Positions 1 to 8,781 of a stretch of DNA of 64,000 bases are shown piece by piece. The position numbers and the translations under genes were made by a program. This DNA is from Pseudorhodoferax soli (GTDB taxonomy: Bacteria > Pseudomonadota > Gammaproteobacteria > Burkholderiales > Burkholderiaceae_C). The stretch is taken from NCBI RefSeq assembly GCF_003337555.1, contig NZ_QPJK01000007.1, forward strand, positions 196,553-260,552, written 5' to 3'. Under the pieces are notes generated by a model that was given only the letters and a program-made list of their open reading frames with translations, was not told the origin of the DNA and ran no database searches. Position 1 is the first letter of the stretch. Each line of letters starts with the position of its first letter.

Positions 1-730
1 TCGTTCTGACCGCCTGCAGGTGCAGGCCTCGCGTCGACCAGTTCTCCCATCCGGTCGTGTTGATGGATCCATCCGGGTTCATGAGAAACGCGCCCGACAG
101 ATGCGTCGCGCCGGTATGGCCCTTGTCGGTGGTGGAGGTTGCTGATCCGTCCTGTCCGGCAACCCTGGGTGCCGAACGGAAGGTGCCGTCCGCCGCCTCG
201 GTGGCGGTCTCGGAGATCTTGCCCACCAAGGAGTCGTTCCCGCCCCCCCAGTTGCCCGAGCCCATTCCGTGGAAGCGGCCGTTCCAGTGCTCCTTCGTGG
301 GGAGCCAGATCTCGATGCCGACGCCGGCCGACGTGGACGGCGCATCGGCCGGGCCTGCATGCGCGGGGCCGACGACGAGCTTGACGAAGCAAAGGTCCGC
401 GACCGCCGTCTGCGAGAGCGTCGGGTTGAAGGCGACCTCAGCCGCCGCATTGGGCAGCGCGTCACCGGCCTTGTAGTCTTTGACCTCGAGCACCGAGACG
501 CTCGGGTCCGCCGCCCAAGTCGCCGTAAAGAACGCCTGGCTGCAGGCGGCGGCGATCGGCGCCACGGTGTCGCTGTCATCGCCGCCGCACGCAGACAGCG
601 CGAGCAACGGCAGTGCGAGCACCGCGCAGCGGGTGCTTGAGATGCCTTTGGGAAAGTTCGTCGTCCGCTGTGGACAGCTCACAGCATCGCGTCGCGGTGT
701 CGCGTCTCGTTCGTCGGAAAGTCGGGGCAT
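1..730 (-). CDS. Tannase/feruloyl esterase family lipoprotein, N-terminal part (cut by window edge)
   Basis: This open frame of 243 codons runs off the left edge without a stop. The ATG at 730 follows a GGAGA ribosome site (737-741). A hydrophobic stretch ends in a lipobox (LALSACGG), so a lipid-anchored secreted protein is expected. Further on it reads EIWLPTKEHWNGRFHGMGSG, the typical N-terminal lid/core segment of tannase/feruloyl esterase family alpha/beta hydrolases, which cleave aromatic acid esters. The catalytic Ser-Asp-His part lies outside the window, so activity cannot be judged. It is codirectional with, and 447 bp downstream of, a second family member (1178-2713). The family call is good; the substrate is unknown. 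Confidence 0.8.
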   Translation of the reverse strand, partial: MPRLSDERDATPRRDAVSCPQRTTNFPKGISSTRCAVLALPLLALSACGGDDSDTVAPIAAACSQAFFTATWAADPSVSVLEVKDYKAGDALPNAAAEVAFNPTLSQTAVADLCFVKLVVGPAHAGPADAPSTSAGVGIEIWLPTKEHWNGRFHGMGSGNWGGGNDSLVGKISETATEAADGTFRSAPRVAGQDGSATSTTDKGHTGATHLSGAFLMNPDGSINTTGWENWSTRGLHLQAVRT

Positions 731-741
731 GAAGGGTCTCC

Positions 742-1177
742 AGTATTCGAAAGTGACCGCCAATGCTGCCGTGGGGCTGCAGCGGCCTCGCAAGCCTAGT
801 GGTCGCGCCGTCGCGAGACTGTCCACCTGCGCACAGTTGCCGCCGAGATTGGCTATCGCTTTCCCGGAGTAGGCGATACGAGGCGAGCGAAGTGGGAGAC
901 ACCGGAATCCTTGTCGCCGATCCCCAGGCGTTGGGCGCGTTCGCGGTCGAATGGGGCCGCGCTCTTTGGCAGCGCATGCGCGATGCAAGCGATGCTGATC
1001 GACAGCGCAGTTCGAGCGCCACATCGCGGCGGTCCCGGGCGGCCGGCGTGCCGAGCCTCGCAGACCGGAACGGACAGAAGCCGCGGCGTTCGCCGGGCTA
1101 TGTGTCGTGGCTCGTGCCGCTCCCATGTCACCGCGGCGAGCTCTCCCAGCCGGTCACCGCGTGGCCGGCGCCTGTCG
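742..1177. other. Intergenic stretch, no gene supported
   Basis: This is about 436 bp between two same-strand tannase-like genes. All reading frames are open for long distances because of high GC, but none has a ribosome site plus a recognisable protein. It presumably holds the promoter of the left-hand tannase gene. I see no hairpin with a T-run. Confidence 0.4.
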
Positions 1178-2713
1178 CTACTCCGTGCAGGCGTAGCTCT
1201 CGGCAGACGTGATGCTGCCGGCTCCGAGGTACTTCGGGTAGGTGGGGTACCTGCACAACGGACGCGTCGCCGTGCGCTGCCCTGCCTCGTCTTTCTTCGC
1301 CGCGATCAGTCGCTGCGAGGATGGCCTCGTTCCGCTCTCGACCCACGCGCGCACTGCGTCGAGGAGCTCGACGCTGTCCGGTCCCGCGCCGCCTGCACAA
1401 TGCCCCACGCCAGGTTGCAGGAAGAACTCCATGGCCGCATCGCGTTGCTCCTTGCCGACCGTGGCCCCGACATCCTCGTAGTACTTCACCGAAGCCTTGT
1501 AGCTGATGGCCCAGTCCGTTGTGCCATGAGCAAGGATCAGTTTTCCTCCGCCAGAGAAATAGGATGCAAGGTCAGGCCCGACGTCGATGATGGTCGAGGC
1601 GAGCGCCAGTGCAGCGCCATGTGCTTCGGGGTCGAACCCAAGCAGCTGCGCGGCGGGATCCCTTGCCAACCAGTACTTGACCAGTCCATCCGCAAAGATC
1701 GTCTGTGAGCCCAGCCCGCCAATGGCGGAGCCGGTCAGCCACACGGCCCAGTCGGTCGCCTCTCCCCCGTAGCCCCAGCCGGGATAGATCTCGGTCCCAT
1801 CGGCGGCGCGCAAGGGCGAGTACAGCGTCCGCGCCGTTGTCATCTGCGCATCGGTCAAGCATGTGTCCGATGTTGTCCCCGTGCAGCGCATCGTCTCGAC
1901 GGTGAAGTCGCAGGCGGCCGGGTTGGCGACGACGCCATCTACGGCCCCATCCAGGGCGTCGCACCGTGAGAGCGCCGCATTCGAGATGGCCGCGCCGTGG
2001 GCGTCGGAGAGATAGCCGCCTGGCACCGCCATCGCCTGGCTGTTCGCGAGGAAGTGCCGCATCATGCTCGTGAAGTTGTACGCGGGTGCGCGCACCACGA
2101 TCCCGTCGTAGTCGCTCGGATAGCGGCTGGCCTGGACCAGCGCTTCGCGCCCGCCGTTCGAGCAACCTTCGAAGTACTTGCGCGCAGGGGGCGTCCCGTA
2201 GTGCGACGCGGACAGCTCCATCGCAACCGTGTAGGCGGTGTGCATCGAGAGATGGCCGAAGTCCAGGCGCGCTTGGGCATCATCCAGGAAGGGCGATGCA
2301 TCGAAGGCGCTGCCATTGCGGCCACCATTGGTTCGCACGACCAGATAGTTTCCGTTCGCGCCCGAGGGGGACCAGGCATAGTCTTGGATGTCACCGTCCC
2401 ATCCTCCGCCGCCCTGCGCCAGCAGCATGCCGTTCCACTGCGACGGCAGGTCGATGCGGAATGCGAGGTTCGAGTGGATCACGCCCGTCACGCGGCAGAA
2501 CTCGCCGTGATCGTCGGTCCCCGCCACCAGGGTCGAGGACCCGATTTCCGCTCCACCCACGGTGGTGCCCGCGAGCTTCTCGCAGGCTGCCGCGGGTTCC
2601 GCGACCGTTCCGCCTTGCTCCGGTTCTCTTCCGCCTCCGCATCCCACAAGAAGAGCCGCGACGCCGGCCGCGAGAACGCTTGGCTTGAGCGCCCGACCTG
2701 AAATGAACACCAT
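1178..2713 (-). CDS. Tannase/feruloyl esterase family lipoprotein
   Basis: The protein has 511 residues, a usual length for the family, with a lipoprotein signal (lipobox LLVGC around residue 25). The lipase-like nucleophile motif GCSNGGREA is followed by YPSDYDGIVVRAPA. The acid region reads HGTTDW and the histidine motif PGVGHCAGG, together giving the CS-D-HC signature of tannase/feruloyl esterases, where a disulfide joins the residues next to Ser and His. It is expected to hydrolyse an ester of an aromatic acid in the periplasm or outer membrane. The start at 2713 is the ATG of MVFISG, preceded by GGAGG-like sequence. An AraC-type regulator is divergent to it (2965), which suggests local control. 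The true substrate cannot be read from sequence. Confidence 0.88.
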   Translation of the reverse strand: MVFISGRALKPSVLAAGVAALLVGCGGGREPEQGGTVAEPAAACEKLAGTTVGGAEIGSSTLVAGTDDHGEFCRVTGVIHSNLAFRIDLPSQWNGMLLAQGGGGWDGDIQDYAWSPSGANGNYLVVRTNGGRNGSAFDASPFLDDAQARLDFGHLSMHTAYTVAMELSASHYGTPPARKYFEGCSNGGREALVQASRYPSDYDGIVVRAPAYNFTSMMRHFLANSQAMAVPGGYLSDAHGAAISNAALSRCDALDGAVDGVVANPAACDFTVETMRCTGTTSDTCLTDAQMTTARTLYSPLRAADGTEIYPGWGYGGEATDWAVWLTGSAIGGLGSQTIFADGLVKYWLARDPAAQLLGFDPEAHGAALALASTIIDVGPDLASYFSGGGKLILAHGTTDWAISYKASVKYYEDVGATVGKEQRDAAMEFFLQPGVGHCAGGAGPDSVELLDAVRAWVESGTRPSSQRLIAAKKDEAGQRTATRPLCRYPTYPKYLGAGSITSAESYACTE

Positions 2714-2964
2714 GTTTCCTCCAGTTGTGTACGCCGCCTGGAAACGCGAGAGGCGCCCCCGGCGATCCTGTGTGGCCCAGCACCGTCTTCGTCGGTCACT
2801 CGCTGCGCCACAGCCGCCGTTGTAGGGCGGCGCACGAGCCGCCGTCTTTCAAGAATCGACGGCCTCGCCCCCGGGGATGCCGCAATTGCCATGTGGAGCA
2901 CCGGCCGACATGCTCTGCGCGTCTGGCCGGCGTCCCGCACGGCCGCCGCAATGGACCAACCAGA

Positions 2965-3852
2965 GTGGAGCAACCGAGCACGATCACGTCTGCGACGCCA
3001 CACTGGCGGGGACTGCCGTTGGTGCTGACGCGAACCAGCGGCAAGATTCGCTGGGACGATGCGTTTCTTCCGGGGTACACGCTGTCGTTCGTCTACCGCG
3101 GCCAGGCCCTGTCTGCTGTGCGGACGGGCTCGCGGACACGCGAGCTCCATTTCGCGCCCGGCAGCTTCTTCGCCTTGCCGAGCGGCCAGCACTGGAACGA
3201 GTTGGAGTCCAGCGGCTCCGTGGATGCCGTCACGATCGATCTGCAGGGCTCGGTGTCCGAGCATCCCGATCTCGGCCGGCTGCGAACACCGTGGTTCCGG
3301 GATGCCATGGTGTCGGATCTCTGCTTTGCCACGCTGCACGAACACGCGATGGCGGATGGCGCCGACGTGCTTCGCGCGGAATGCCTCGGCCACGAGTTGG
3401 TAGCGCGGCTGTGCCAGTTGGCCCATGAGGTGCGGGGTGCAGCAATGTTCTCGCGTCCCCTGCTGAACCGCCACCAGCAACGACGGACCCAGGACCTCAT
3501 CGCGACAGAGCGCATGGATCGGCTGAGCGTCGGCGCCCTGGCAAAAGAGGCTGGGCTTGCCTCTTCACAGTTCGCGCTGAGCTTTCGGAACACCTTCGGG
3601 CGCAGCGTCCACCGCTACGTCATGGACGCCCGGTTGGCGCGCGCGCGCGAACTCCTCGCGTGCGGGAACACGCCCCTGGCAGAGATCGCCTACGAGACCG
3701 GCTTCGCCAGCCAGAGCCATTTCACGACAGCGTTCGGGCGTACCTTCGGCAGGACACCAGACAGCTATCGCCGATCGAAGGGATTGCCGTCGCCAACCAG
3801 CAGCAACCAGCCCAAAGGAAGCCCAGACGCAGTTGGCGGCGACCGGGTCTAG
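2965..3852 (+). CDS. AraC family transcriptional regulator
   Basis: The C-terminal 100 residues carry two helix-turn-helix units typical of AraC/XylS proteins (LSVGALAKEAGLASSQF and PLAEIAYETGFASQSHF, then the ending FGRTPDSYRRS). The N-terminal part resembles a cupin-like sensor. The frame is open further upstream to 2725, but that part is arginine/proline-rich and unlike protein, and it would occupy the promoter of the divergent tannase gene. I therefore prefer the GTG at 2965, giving 295 residues, the usual family size. It probably controls the divergent tannase-type gene. The family is certain; the start is uncertain. Confidence 0.85.
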   Translation: MEQPSTITSATPHWRGLPLVLTRTSGKIRWDDAFLPGYTLSFVYRGQALSAVRTGSRTRELHFAPGSFFALPSGQHWNELESSGSVDAVTIDLQGSVSEHPDLGRLRTPWFRDAMVSDLCFATLHEHAMADGADVLRAECLGHELVARLCQLAHEVRGAAMFSRPLLNRHQQRRTQDLIATERMDRLSVGALAKEAGLASSQFALSFRNTFGRSVHRYVMDARLARARELLACGNTPLAEIAYETGFASQSHFTTAFGRTFGRTPDSYRRSKGLPSPTSSNQPKGSPDAVGGDRV

Positions 3853-3952
3853 CCCTCGCGTTGCTGCATCCAGGCCTGCTGGCGCGGGCCGGCGAGGCGA
3901 GCGGCCAGAAGGCCATCGCGCGATGCCTCAGACTGGCGCGCGCCGCCGCGGC

Positions 3953-4954
3953 TCAGAGGTCGAGGACCAGGCACGCACTCTTGGCCCGCGACACGCACAC
4001 GGTCAGGCACCGCGTCTTTTCCTCGTCGTTCAGGATGAAGTCCTGATGGTCGACCTCACCCTCGAGGTAGCCGACCTTGCAGGCCCCGCACAGTCCCGAC
4101 AGGCACGAGGTCGGCACCCTGTGACCAGCCAGTTCCAGCGCCCGTACGATGGTCTGCTCTGGCAGCACCTGGACGGTGGCGCCGGTTCTCGCCATCCGGA
4201 CCTCGAAGCTGCCAGCCGGCGCATCCGGGTTCTTGGGCCGTTCCGGGGCCTTGAAGTGCTCGCTGTGCACCGTGCCCTGCGGCCAGTGGCTGGCGGCCGC
4301 CGCACAGGCGTCCATGAAGCCGCCCGGCCCGCAGAAGTAGACATGAGTGCCTTCGGCGTGCTCCGCCAGCAGGCCTGCGATGTCCAATGCCTTGTCGCGC
4401 TCGCCGTTGTCGTGGTGCAGGTGCAGCCGGTCCGCCGGCACCAGCGCCCGCAACTCGTCCAGGAACGCCGCGTGGCGTGGCGTGCGCGCGCAGTAGTGCA
4501 GCTCGAACGACTCGCCACGGGCCGCCAGCGTGTGCGCCATCGCCTTCAAGGGCGTGATGCCGATGCCCCCCGCCAGCAGGATGGAATGGCGCGCACCGTC
4601 CGCCAGTGCGAAGGCATTGCGCGGCCAGCCGATGGTGACCGACTCCCCCACGCGAATGCTCTCGTGCATGGCGCGCGAGCCGCCCCGTCCCTTGGCCTCG
4701 CGCAGCACGCCCAGGGTCCAGCGGGACCGGTCGCCCGGATCGCCGGCAAGCGAGTACGAGCGGACCACGTCGCCCGGCAGGTGCACGTCCACATGCGCCC
4801 CTGCCTCGGCGACCGGCAGCTCGTGGCCATCGGGATGCACCAGGTCGAAGGCATGGATGCCTTCGGCCTGCCAGCGGATGCCGCGCACCATCAGGCGCAC
4901 CGGCTCCCCGGCGACGAAGCCGCTGAGCACGCCCTGTGGCAAGGGCGCGTTCAT
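3953..4954 (-). CDS. Phthalate dioxygenase reductase/VanB-type oxidoreductase
   Basis: The protein has 333 residues in the order FMN domain (RSYS at 65-68), NAD domain (GGIGITP at 129-135, CGPGGFMDAC from 208) and C-terminal plant-type [2Fe-2S] domain with Cys284, Cys289, Cys292 and Cys320 (C-x4-C-x2-C-x27-C). This is the order of phthalate dioxygenase reductase and VanB. It passes NADH electrons to a Rieske oxygenase. Its ATG overlaps the stop of the upstream Rieske gene in an ATGA quartet (4951-4954), so the two are translationally coupled partners. The frame extends upstream, but that part lies inside the oxygenase gene and is a shadow. Confidence 0.93.
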   Translation of the reverse strand: MNAPLPQGVLSGFVAGEPVRLMVRGIRWQAEGIHAFDLVHPDGHELPVAEAGAHVDVHLPGDVVRSYSLAGDPGDRSRWTLGVLREAKGRGGSRAMHESIRVGESVTIGWPRNAFALADGARHSILLAGGIGITPLKAMAHTLAARGESFELHYCARTPRHAAFLDELRALVPADRLHLHHDNGERDKALDIAGLLAEHAEGTHVYFCGPGGFMDACAAAASHWPQGTVHSEHFKAPERPKNPDAPAGSFEVRMARTGATVQVLPEQTIVRALELAGHRVPTSCLSGLCGACKVGYLEGEVDHQDFILNDEEKTRCLTVCVSRAKSACLVLDL

Positions 4955-6498
4955 GCCTGCCTCCGGGCGAGCACCTCCTGCTGCAAGGCTTCCAGCCGTT
5001 CCTTGACGAAGCTGGTGCGCTCCGCGCCCCTCATCTTGTCGCTCTCGGTGATGATGAAGACCACCTGCTTGGCCAGGTAGCGGCGCAGTGTCACTTCCTC
5101 TTCCTTGGTGCGGCCCACCGGCAGCTCGAACACGTTGCCAGAGCAGTAACTGTTGGGCGCGCCGTCGTATTCGCGCAGCCACTCGGCGAACTTCTCCGGG
5201 CCGGCGTTGGGGTTGGTGCCACGGACGGCGTCACGCAGCAGCTTGCGGAACATGTACAGGCCGGCGTCGAACTTGGTGGGGTTCTCCAGCGCATGCACGG
5301 CGATGGGCCGCTGCGTGATGATGGCCTCATAGTCGCCCGGTGCGTACTGGCAGTCCTTGTAGTTTTCGCGCGCACGGTGGTCGGCAGGGATCGGCGGCAT
5401 GTCCTCGAGCTTGTACTTGCCGAAGCGCTCCGGCCGGCGCATGGCGACCTGGCCTTCCAGGAAGTCGATGGTCTCGTAGCCGACCATGCTCTTGTCGCCG
5501 ATGCCGCGCGTGTCGATGCCGGGGCCCATCACACGCCAGCCGATCATCTTGCTGTTGAGGTCGTCCACCGGCACGGTCCAGCGGATCATGTGGAAGCGGC
5601 CGAACAGCTTCTTCGCATGGCCGTCCTCCGACGTGTAGGCATGCAGGCTGAAGTTGGGCAGCACCTGGTGCTGCACGCGGATGTACATGTGGTCTTCGTC
5701 CGAGCGGCGCGCGCCGGTGCAGGCCAGGCCGCGGCCGCCGTGGATGGGCATGAACTGCATGTCGGGTGGCACCTCCATCGACGCGGCACCGACCTCGTCG
5801 AAGGTCGTGCCCTGGTAGTGCTCGCCGGTCACCTGGCGCTTCGCGTGCAAGGCCATGGTGTGGTAGTTGTCGGCCGAGTTGTCCTGCACCTGCAGCCAGT
5901 TGGCATGCTGGAAGTTGCTGTAAGGCACCAGCTCGTCGCCTTCGGCGCAGGTGAAGTTGGATTCCCACTCGGGGAAAGGCGGCTCCTCGGCCGGCGGCCC
6001 CATGTAAGCGAAGACCAGACCGTGGCGTTCGAAGGCCTTGTAAGCGCCCTGGCGGATGGAGCAGCGGTAGCGCTCGCCCTCCTCCTCTTCACCCTCGGGG
6101 AAGGGCACGCGCAGGCAGGTGCCGTCCACGTCGAAGACCATGCCGTGGTAGCAGCACGAGATGCCGTTCTTCTCGATCTTGCCGTACTCCAGCGAGGCGC
6201 CGCGGTGCACGCAGTGGGCGTGCAACAAGCCGATGGCGCCGCTGCCGTCGCGGAAACACACCAGCTCCTCGCCCAGGATCTTCAGAAAGCGCGGCGTGTC
6301 GGTCAGCTCCATGGACATGCAGACCGGGTGCCAGAAACGGCGCAGGTATTCGCCGGTCGGCGTGCCGGCACCGACCTCGGTCAGCTCCGGATCGTGGCCC
6401 GGCACCTTGTTGGTGAAGTAACCGCCGTAGGGGATCAGCTTGTGGACGGTACCGCCCGCGGTGGTCTTGTGCTCGTGCTTTTCTTGCTTGATGGTCAT
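4951..6498 (-). CDS. Rieske non-heme iron oxygenase, alpha subunit
   Basis: The protein has 515 residues. The Rieske centre is Cys96-x-His98 and Cys115-x2-His118. The mononuclear iron site includes Asp210, His213 and His218 (SADNYHTMALH), with Asp206 nearby. It is expected to hydroxylate or O-demethylate an aromatic acid together with the coupled reductase at 3953-4954. At 515 residues it is longer than VanA or classical phthalate oxygenases, so the substrate is left open. The start is the ATG of MTIKQEK. An operator-like sequence shared with the gntR promoter lies about 50 bp upstream (6549-6562). Confidence 0.93.
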   Translation of the reverse strand: MTIKQEKHEHKTTAGGTVHKLIPYGGYFTNKVPGHDPELTEVGAGTPTGEYLRRFWHPVCMSMELTDTPRFLKILGEELVCFRDGSGAIGLLHAHCVHRGASLEYGKIEKNGISCCYHGMVFDVDGTCLRVPFPEGEEEEGERYRCSIRQGAYKAFERHGLVFAYMGPPAEEPPFPEWESNFTCAEGDELVPYSNFQHANWLQVQDNSADNYHTMALHAKRQVTGEHYQGTTFDEVGAASMEVPPDMQFMPIHGGRGLACTGARRSDEDHMYIRVQHQVLPNFSLHAYTSEDGHAKKLFGRFHMIRWTVPVDDLNSKMIGWRVMGPGIDTRGIGDKSMVGYETIDFLEGQVAMRRPERFGKYKLEDMPPIPADHRARENYKDCQYAPGDYEAIITQRPIAVHALENPTKFDAGLYMFRKLLRDAVRGTNPNAGPEKFAEWLREYDGAPNSYCSGNVFELPVGRTKEEEVTLRRYLAKQVVFIITESDKMRGAERTSFVKERLEALQQEVLARRQA

Positions 6499-6548
6499 GG
6501 ACGTCTTTCGCAAAGGTGGGGGCTTAGATTCAGAGCACGGTGTTCTGT

Positions 6549-6562
6549 ACTCTGTATCCAAA
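6549..6562. promoter_or_regulatory. Putative GntR operator upstream of the Rieske operon
   Basis: The 14-mer ACTCTGTATCCAAA occurs here and again at 8056-8069 just before the gntR start. At 8060-8074 it continues into an inverted repeat (TGTAT-N5-ATACA). Here only the left arm is kept cleanly (TGTATCCAAAGAATA). FCD-type GntR proteins often bind GTAT/ATAC dyads. This is a prediction from repetition and position only. Confidence 0.45.
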
Positions 6563-6617
6563 GAATAGGCTGATTTAAGAAGTTTGCAGCGAGGGTTAAC
6601 CCTTGATTTCCGTCATC

Positions 6618-7634
6618 TCATGCCTTGTCGCGGTCGACCAGGCGGCCCTGCGCGATCCAGGGCATCATGGCGCGCAGCTTCTCGCCCACCTGCTCGATGG
6701 GATGCGCGGCATTCAGGCGGCGCCGCGAGCGCAGCGTTGGCCCTCCGGCTCGGCTTTCAAGGATGAAGGCCTTGGCGTACTCGCCGGTCTGGATGTCTTG
6801 CAGGACGCGCTTCATCTCCAGCTTGGTCTGTTCGGTCACGATGCGCGGACCGGTCACGTACTCGCCGAACTCGGCGTTGTTGGAGATGCCATAGTTCATC
6901 GTGGCGATCCCGCCCTCGTACATCAGGTCGACGATCAACTTGAGTTCGTGCAGGCACTCGAAGTAGGCCATCTCGGGCGCGTAGCCGGCCTCCACCAGCG
7001 TTTCGAAGCCGGCCTTGACAAGCTCGACCGCGCAGCCGCACAGCACTGCCTGCTCACCGAACAGGTCGGTCTCCGTCTCCTCGCGGAAGTCCGTCTCGAT
7101 CACGCCAGCCTTGCCACTGCCGATCGCTGCAGCGTAGGCCAGCGCGGTCTCGCGAGAGCGCCCGGACGCGTCGCGCCAGATGGCGATCAGACTCGGAACC
7201 CCGCCGCCGCCCTTGTAGGTGGAGCGCACGGTGTGGCCCGGTGCCTTGGGCGCGATCATGACGACGTCCAGGTCCTCGCGTGGCGAAACCTGGCCATAGT
7301 GCACGTTGAAGCCATGCGCGAAGGCGAGGGTTGCGCCCTTGGCCAGCGCCGGCTCCACCTGGTAGGCGTAGACGCCGGCGATCTCCTCGTCCGGGATCAG
7401 CATCATCACGAAGTCGGCCTCGCGCACGGCGGCGTCGACCGAACGGACGCGCAGGCCCACACTCTCGGCCTTGTGCCAGGAGGCGCCCCCCTCGCGCAGC
7501 CCGACGCGCACGTCGATGCCGCTCTCCTGCAGGTTCAATGCGTGGGCATGGCCCTGCGAGCCGAAGCCGATGATCGCGATCTTGCGGTTCCGCAGCAGGC
7601 TGAGGTCGGTGTCTTTGTCGTAGAAGACTTTCAT
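6618..7634 (-). CDS. ilvC: Ketol-acid reductoisomerase (class I), orphan copy
   Basis: The protein has 338 residues, the normal class I length. The NADPH-binding loop GFGSQG (23-28), the [10 protein letters not shown] segment and the metal-binding ETDLFGEQ motif are all present, so the enzyme looks intact. The family converts acetolactate to dihydroxy-isovalerate in branched-chain amino acid synthesis. There is no ilvB or ilvN nearby. It lies between a small membrane protein gene (21-bp gap upstream) and the Rieske operon (119-bp gap downstream), beside a GntR regulator. A second, catabolism-linked copy is therefore likely, and the reaction in this setting is inference. Confidence 0.92.
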   Translation of the reverse strand: MKVFYDKDTDLSLLRNRKIAIIGFGSQGHAHALNLQESGIDVRVGLREGGASWHKAESVGLRVRSVDAAVREADFVMMLIPDEEIAGVYAYQVEPALAKGATLAFAHGFNVHYGQVSPREDLDVVMIAPKAPGHTVRSTYKGGGGVPSLIAIWRDASGRSRETALAYAAAIGSGKAGVIETDFREETETDLFGEQAVLCGCAVELVKAGFETLVEAGYAPEMAYFECLHELKLIVDLMYEGGIATMNYGISNNAEFGEYVTGPRIVTEQTKLEMKRVLQDIQTGEYAKAFILESRAGGPTLRSRRRLNAAHPIEQVGEKLRAMMPWIAQGRLVDRDKA

Positions 7635-7655
7635 GGTGTTCCAGTGGTTGAGAAA

Positions 7656-8057
7656 TCAGGAAGAGGAGGAATCGTGCGGAAGGCGCGCCCATGGCCAGCG
7701 GGCCACGGCGCTCAGGACGAAGCAAAGGCTCAGCACCAGCCAGGCCCACCACACCAGGGTTGACGGCGCCGATACGGCGGTTCCGGCGGCGTAGGCACTG
7801 CGCAAGCACGCGTGCGCCCCCAGCAAAAGGTTCAATCCGGCGAGGCGCCGGATCGTGCGGCTTGCGACATGCGGACTCGCGAGCCACGACGCCCCTGTGT
7901 AGAGGCAAGCCATGAGATACCAGCGGAGCGCCGATGGATCCGCCTCGAAGGTTCCCCCCAGGATGGTCGCGGCCGCCGTGTGCAGGACCAGCAGCAGCAC
8001 GATGCCGTCGATCCAGCGAAGAGCAACATCGATGCGGGAATGGTCAAGCGTTTGCAC
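7656..8057 (-). CDS. Small integral membrane protein, unknown function
   Basis: About 133 residues with four hydrophobic segments (for example GIVLLLVLHTAAATILGG and WWAWLVLSLCFVLSAVA) and a serine-rich tail. I do not recognise the family. It sits 21 bp upstream of the orphan ilvC on the same strand and is probably cotranscribed with it. The best start is a GTG at 8057 that overlaps the putative GntR operator. The frame is open further upstream, but that would run into gntR. The coding call rests on hydrophobic patterning and spacing only. Confidence 0.5.
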   Translation of the reverse strand: MQTLDHSRIDVALRWIDGIVLLLVLHTAAATILGGTFEADPSALRWYLMACLYTGASWLASPHVASRTIRRLAGLNLLLGAHACLRSAYAAGTAVSAPSTLVWWAWLVLSLCFVLSAVARWPWARLPHDSSSS

Positions 8058-8074
8058 TCTGTATCCAAAATACA
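8056..8074. promoter_or_regulatory. Putative GntR autoregulatory operator
   Basis: An inverted repeat TGTAT-CCAAA-ATACA (8060-8074) lies within the 14-mer shared with the Rieske promoter region. It ends 8 bp before the gntR ATG and overlaps the proposed start of the divergent membrane protein gene, so binding here could shut off both directions. The prediction rests on symmetry and recurrence. Confidence 0.5.
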
Positions 8075-8082
8075 ATGCAGGA

Positions 8083-8772
8083 ATGAAGCTCAACATCGCT
8101 ACGCTGCCGGCGCGCTCGGACTTTGTGGACGCCACCTACCGGGTCCTCGTAGACGCCATCACGGATGGCTCTCTCGCCCCGGGTGAACGCCTGACGCAGG
8201 AAGAGATCGCCGAACAGCTGCATGTCTCGCGATCTCCGGTGCTCCAGGCGTTGCGTCTGCTCAAGAAGGACGGATTCATCGAAGACGCCCCCGGACGAGG
8301 AGTCCAAGTGGCGCAACTCGACATTGCGTGGGTTGCGAACCTCTACCAGGTGCGCGGAGCCCTGGATGCGCTGGCCGCCAGGCTCGCGGCGCAGTCGCGC
8401 AGCACCATCGACCCCGCGCTCATGGACCGTGGTCGCCGGGCGGCCGAAGGCGACGATCTGCGGGCCATCATCGACACCGACCTCGCCTTCCACAACGCCA
8501 TCTACTTGGCCTCGGGCAATCCGCTCATCGCGGAGAGCGCCGAGCGCCACTGGATGCACCTGCGACGTGTCATGGGCGCCGTGCATCGCGTGGCCCGGCA
8601 TCGGGCGACGCTTTGGGACGAGCACCAGTCCATTGCCGATGCGATCGCCCAGGGCGACGCCGAGCGCGCCGTCGAGCTGAGCGACCTCCACATCAGCCGG
8701 GCCAGCACCAACCTGGTAGGCGAATTGCGCAAGCTCTACCCCCTGGCGACAGTGGCCGCCCCACGCGCCTGA
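8083..8772 (+). CDS. GntR family regulator, FCD (FadR-like) type
   Basis: The protein has 229 residues. The N-terminal winged helix (about 12-75) contains LTQEEIAEQLHVSRSPVLQA, and the C-terminal all-helical FCD ligand domain contains DTDLAFHNAIYLASGN and the DEHQSIADAI histidine/glutamate helix that usually binds metal or an organic acid. VanR-type regulators of Rieske demethylases belong to this class, so control of 3953-6498 is a reasonable guess. The ATG at 8083 is preceded by AGGA, very close. It is followed 9 bp later by the convergent end of an MFS gene. Confidence 0.9.
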   Translation: MKLNIATLPARSDFVDATYRVLVDAITDGSLAPGERLTQEEIAEQLHVSRSPVLQALRLLKKDGFIEDAPGRGVQVAQLDIAWVANLYQVRGALDALAARLAAQSRSTIDPALMDRGRRAAEGDDLRAIIDTDLAFHNAIYLASGNPLIAESAERHWMHLRRVMGAVHRVARHRATLWDEHQSIADAIAQGDAERAVELSDLHISRASTNLVGELRKLYPLATVAAPRA

Positions 8773-8781
8773 ACGCATCCC

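Noticed and set aside
4963-6573. Very long plus-strand open frame (545 codons) opposite the Rieske gene
   Set aside because: It is a mirror of a gene with complete Rieske motifs. Its product is His/Val/Ala-rich without domains, as GC-rich antisense frames usually are.
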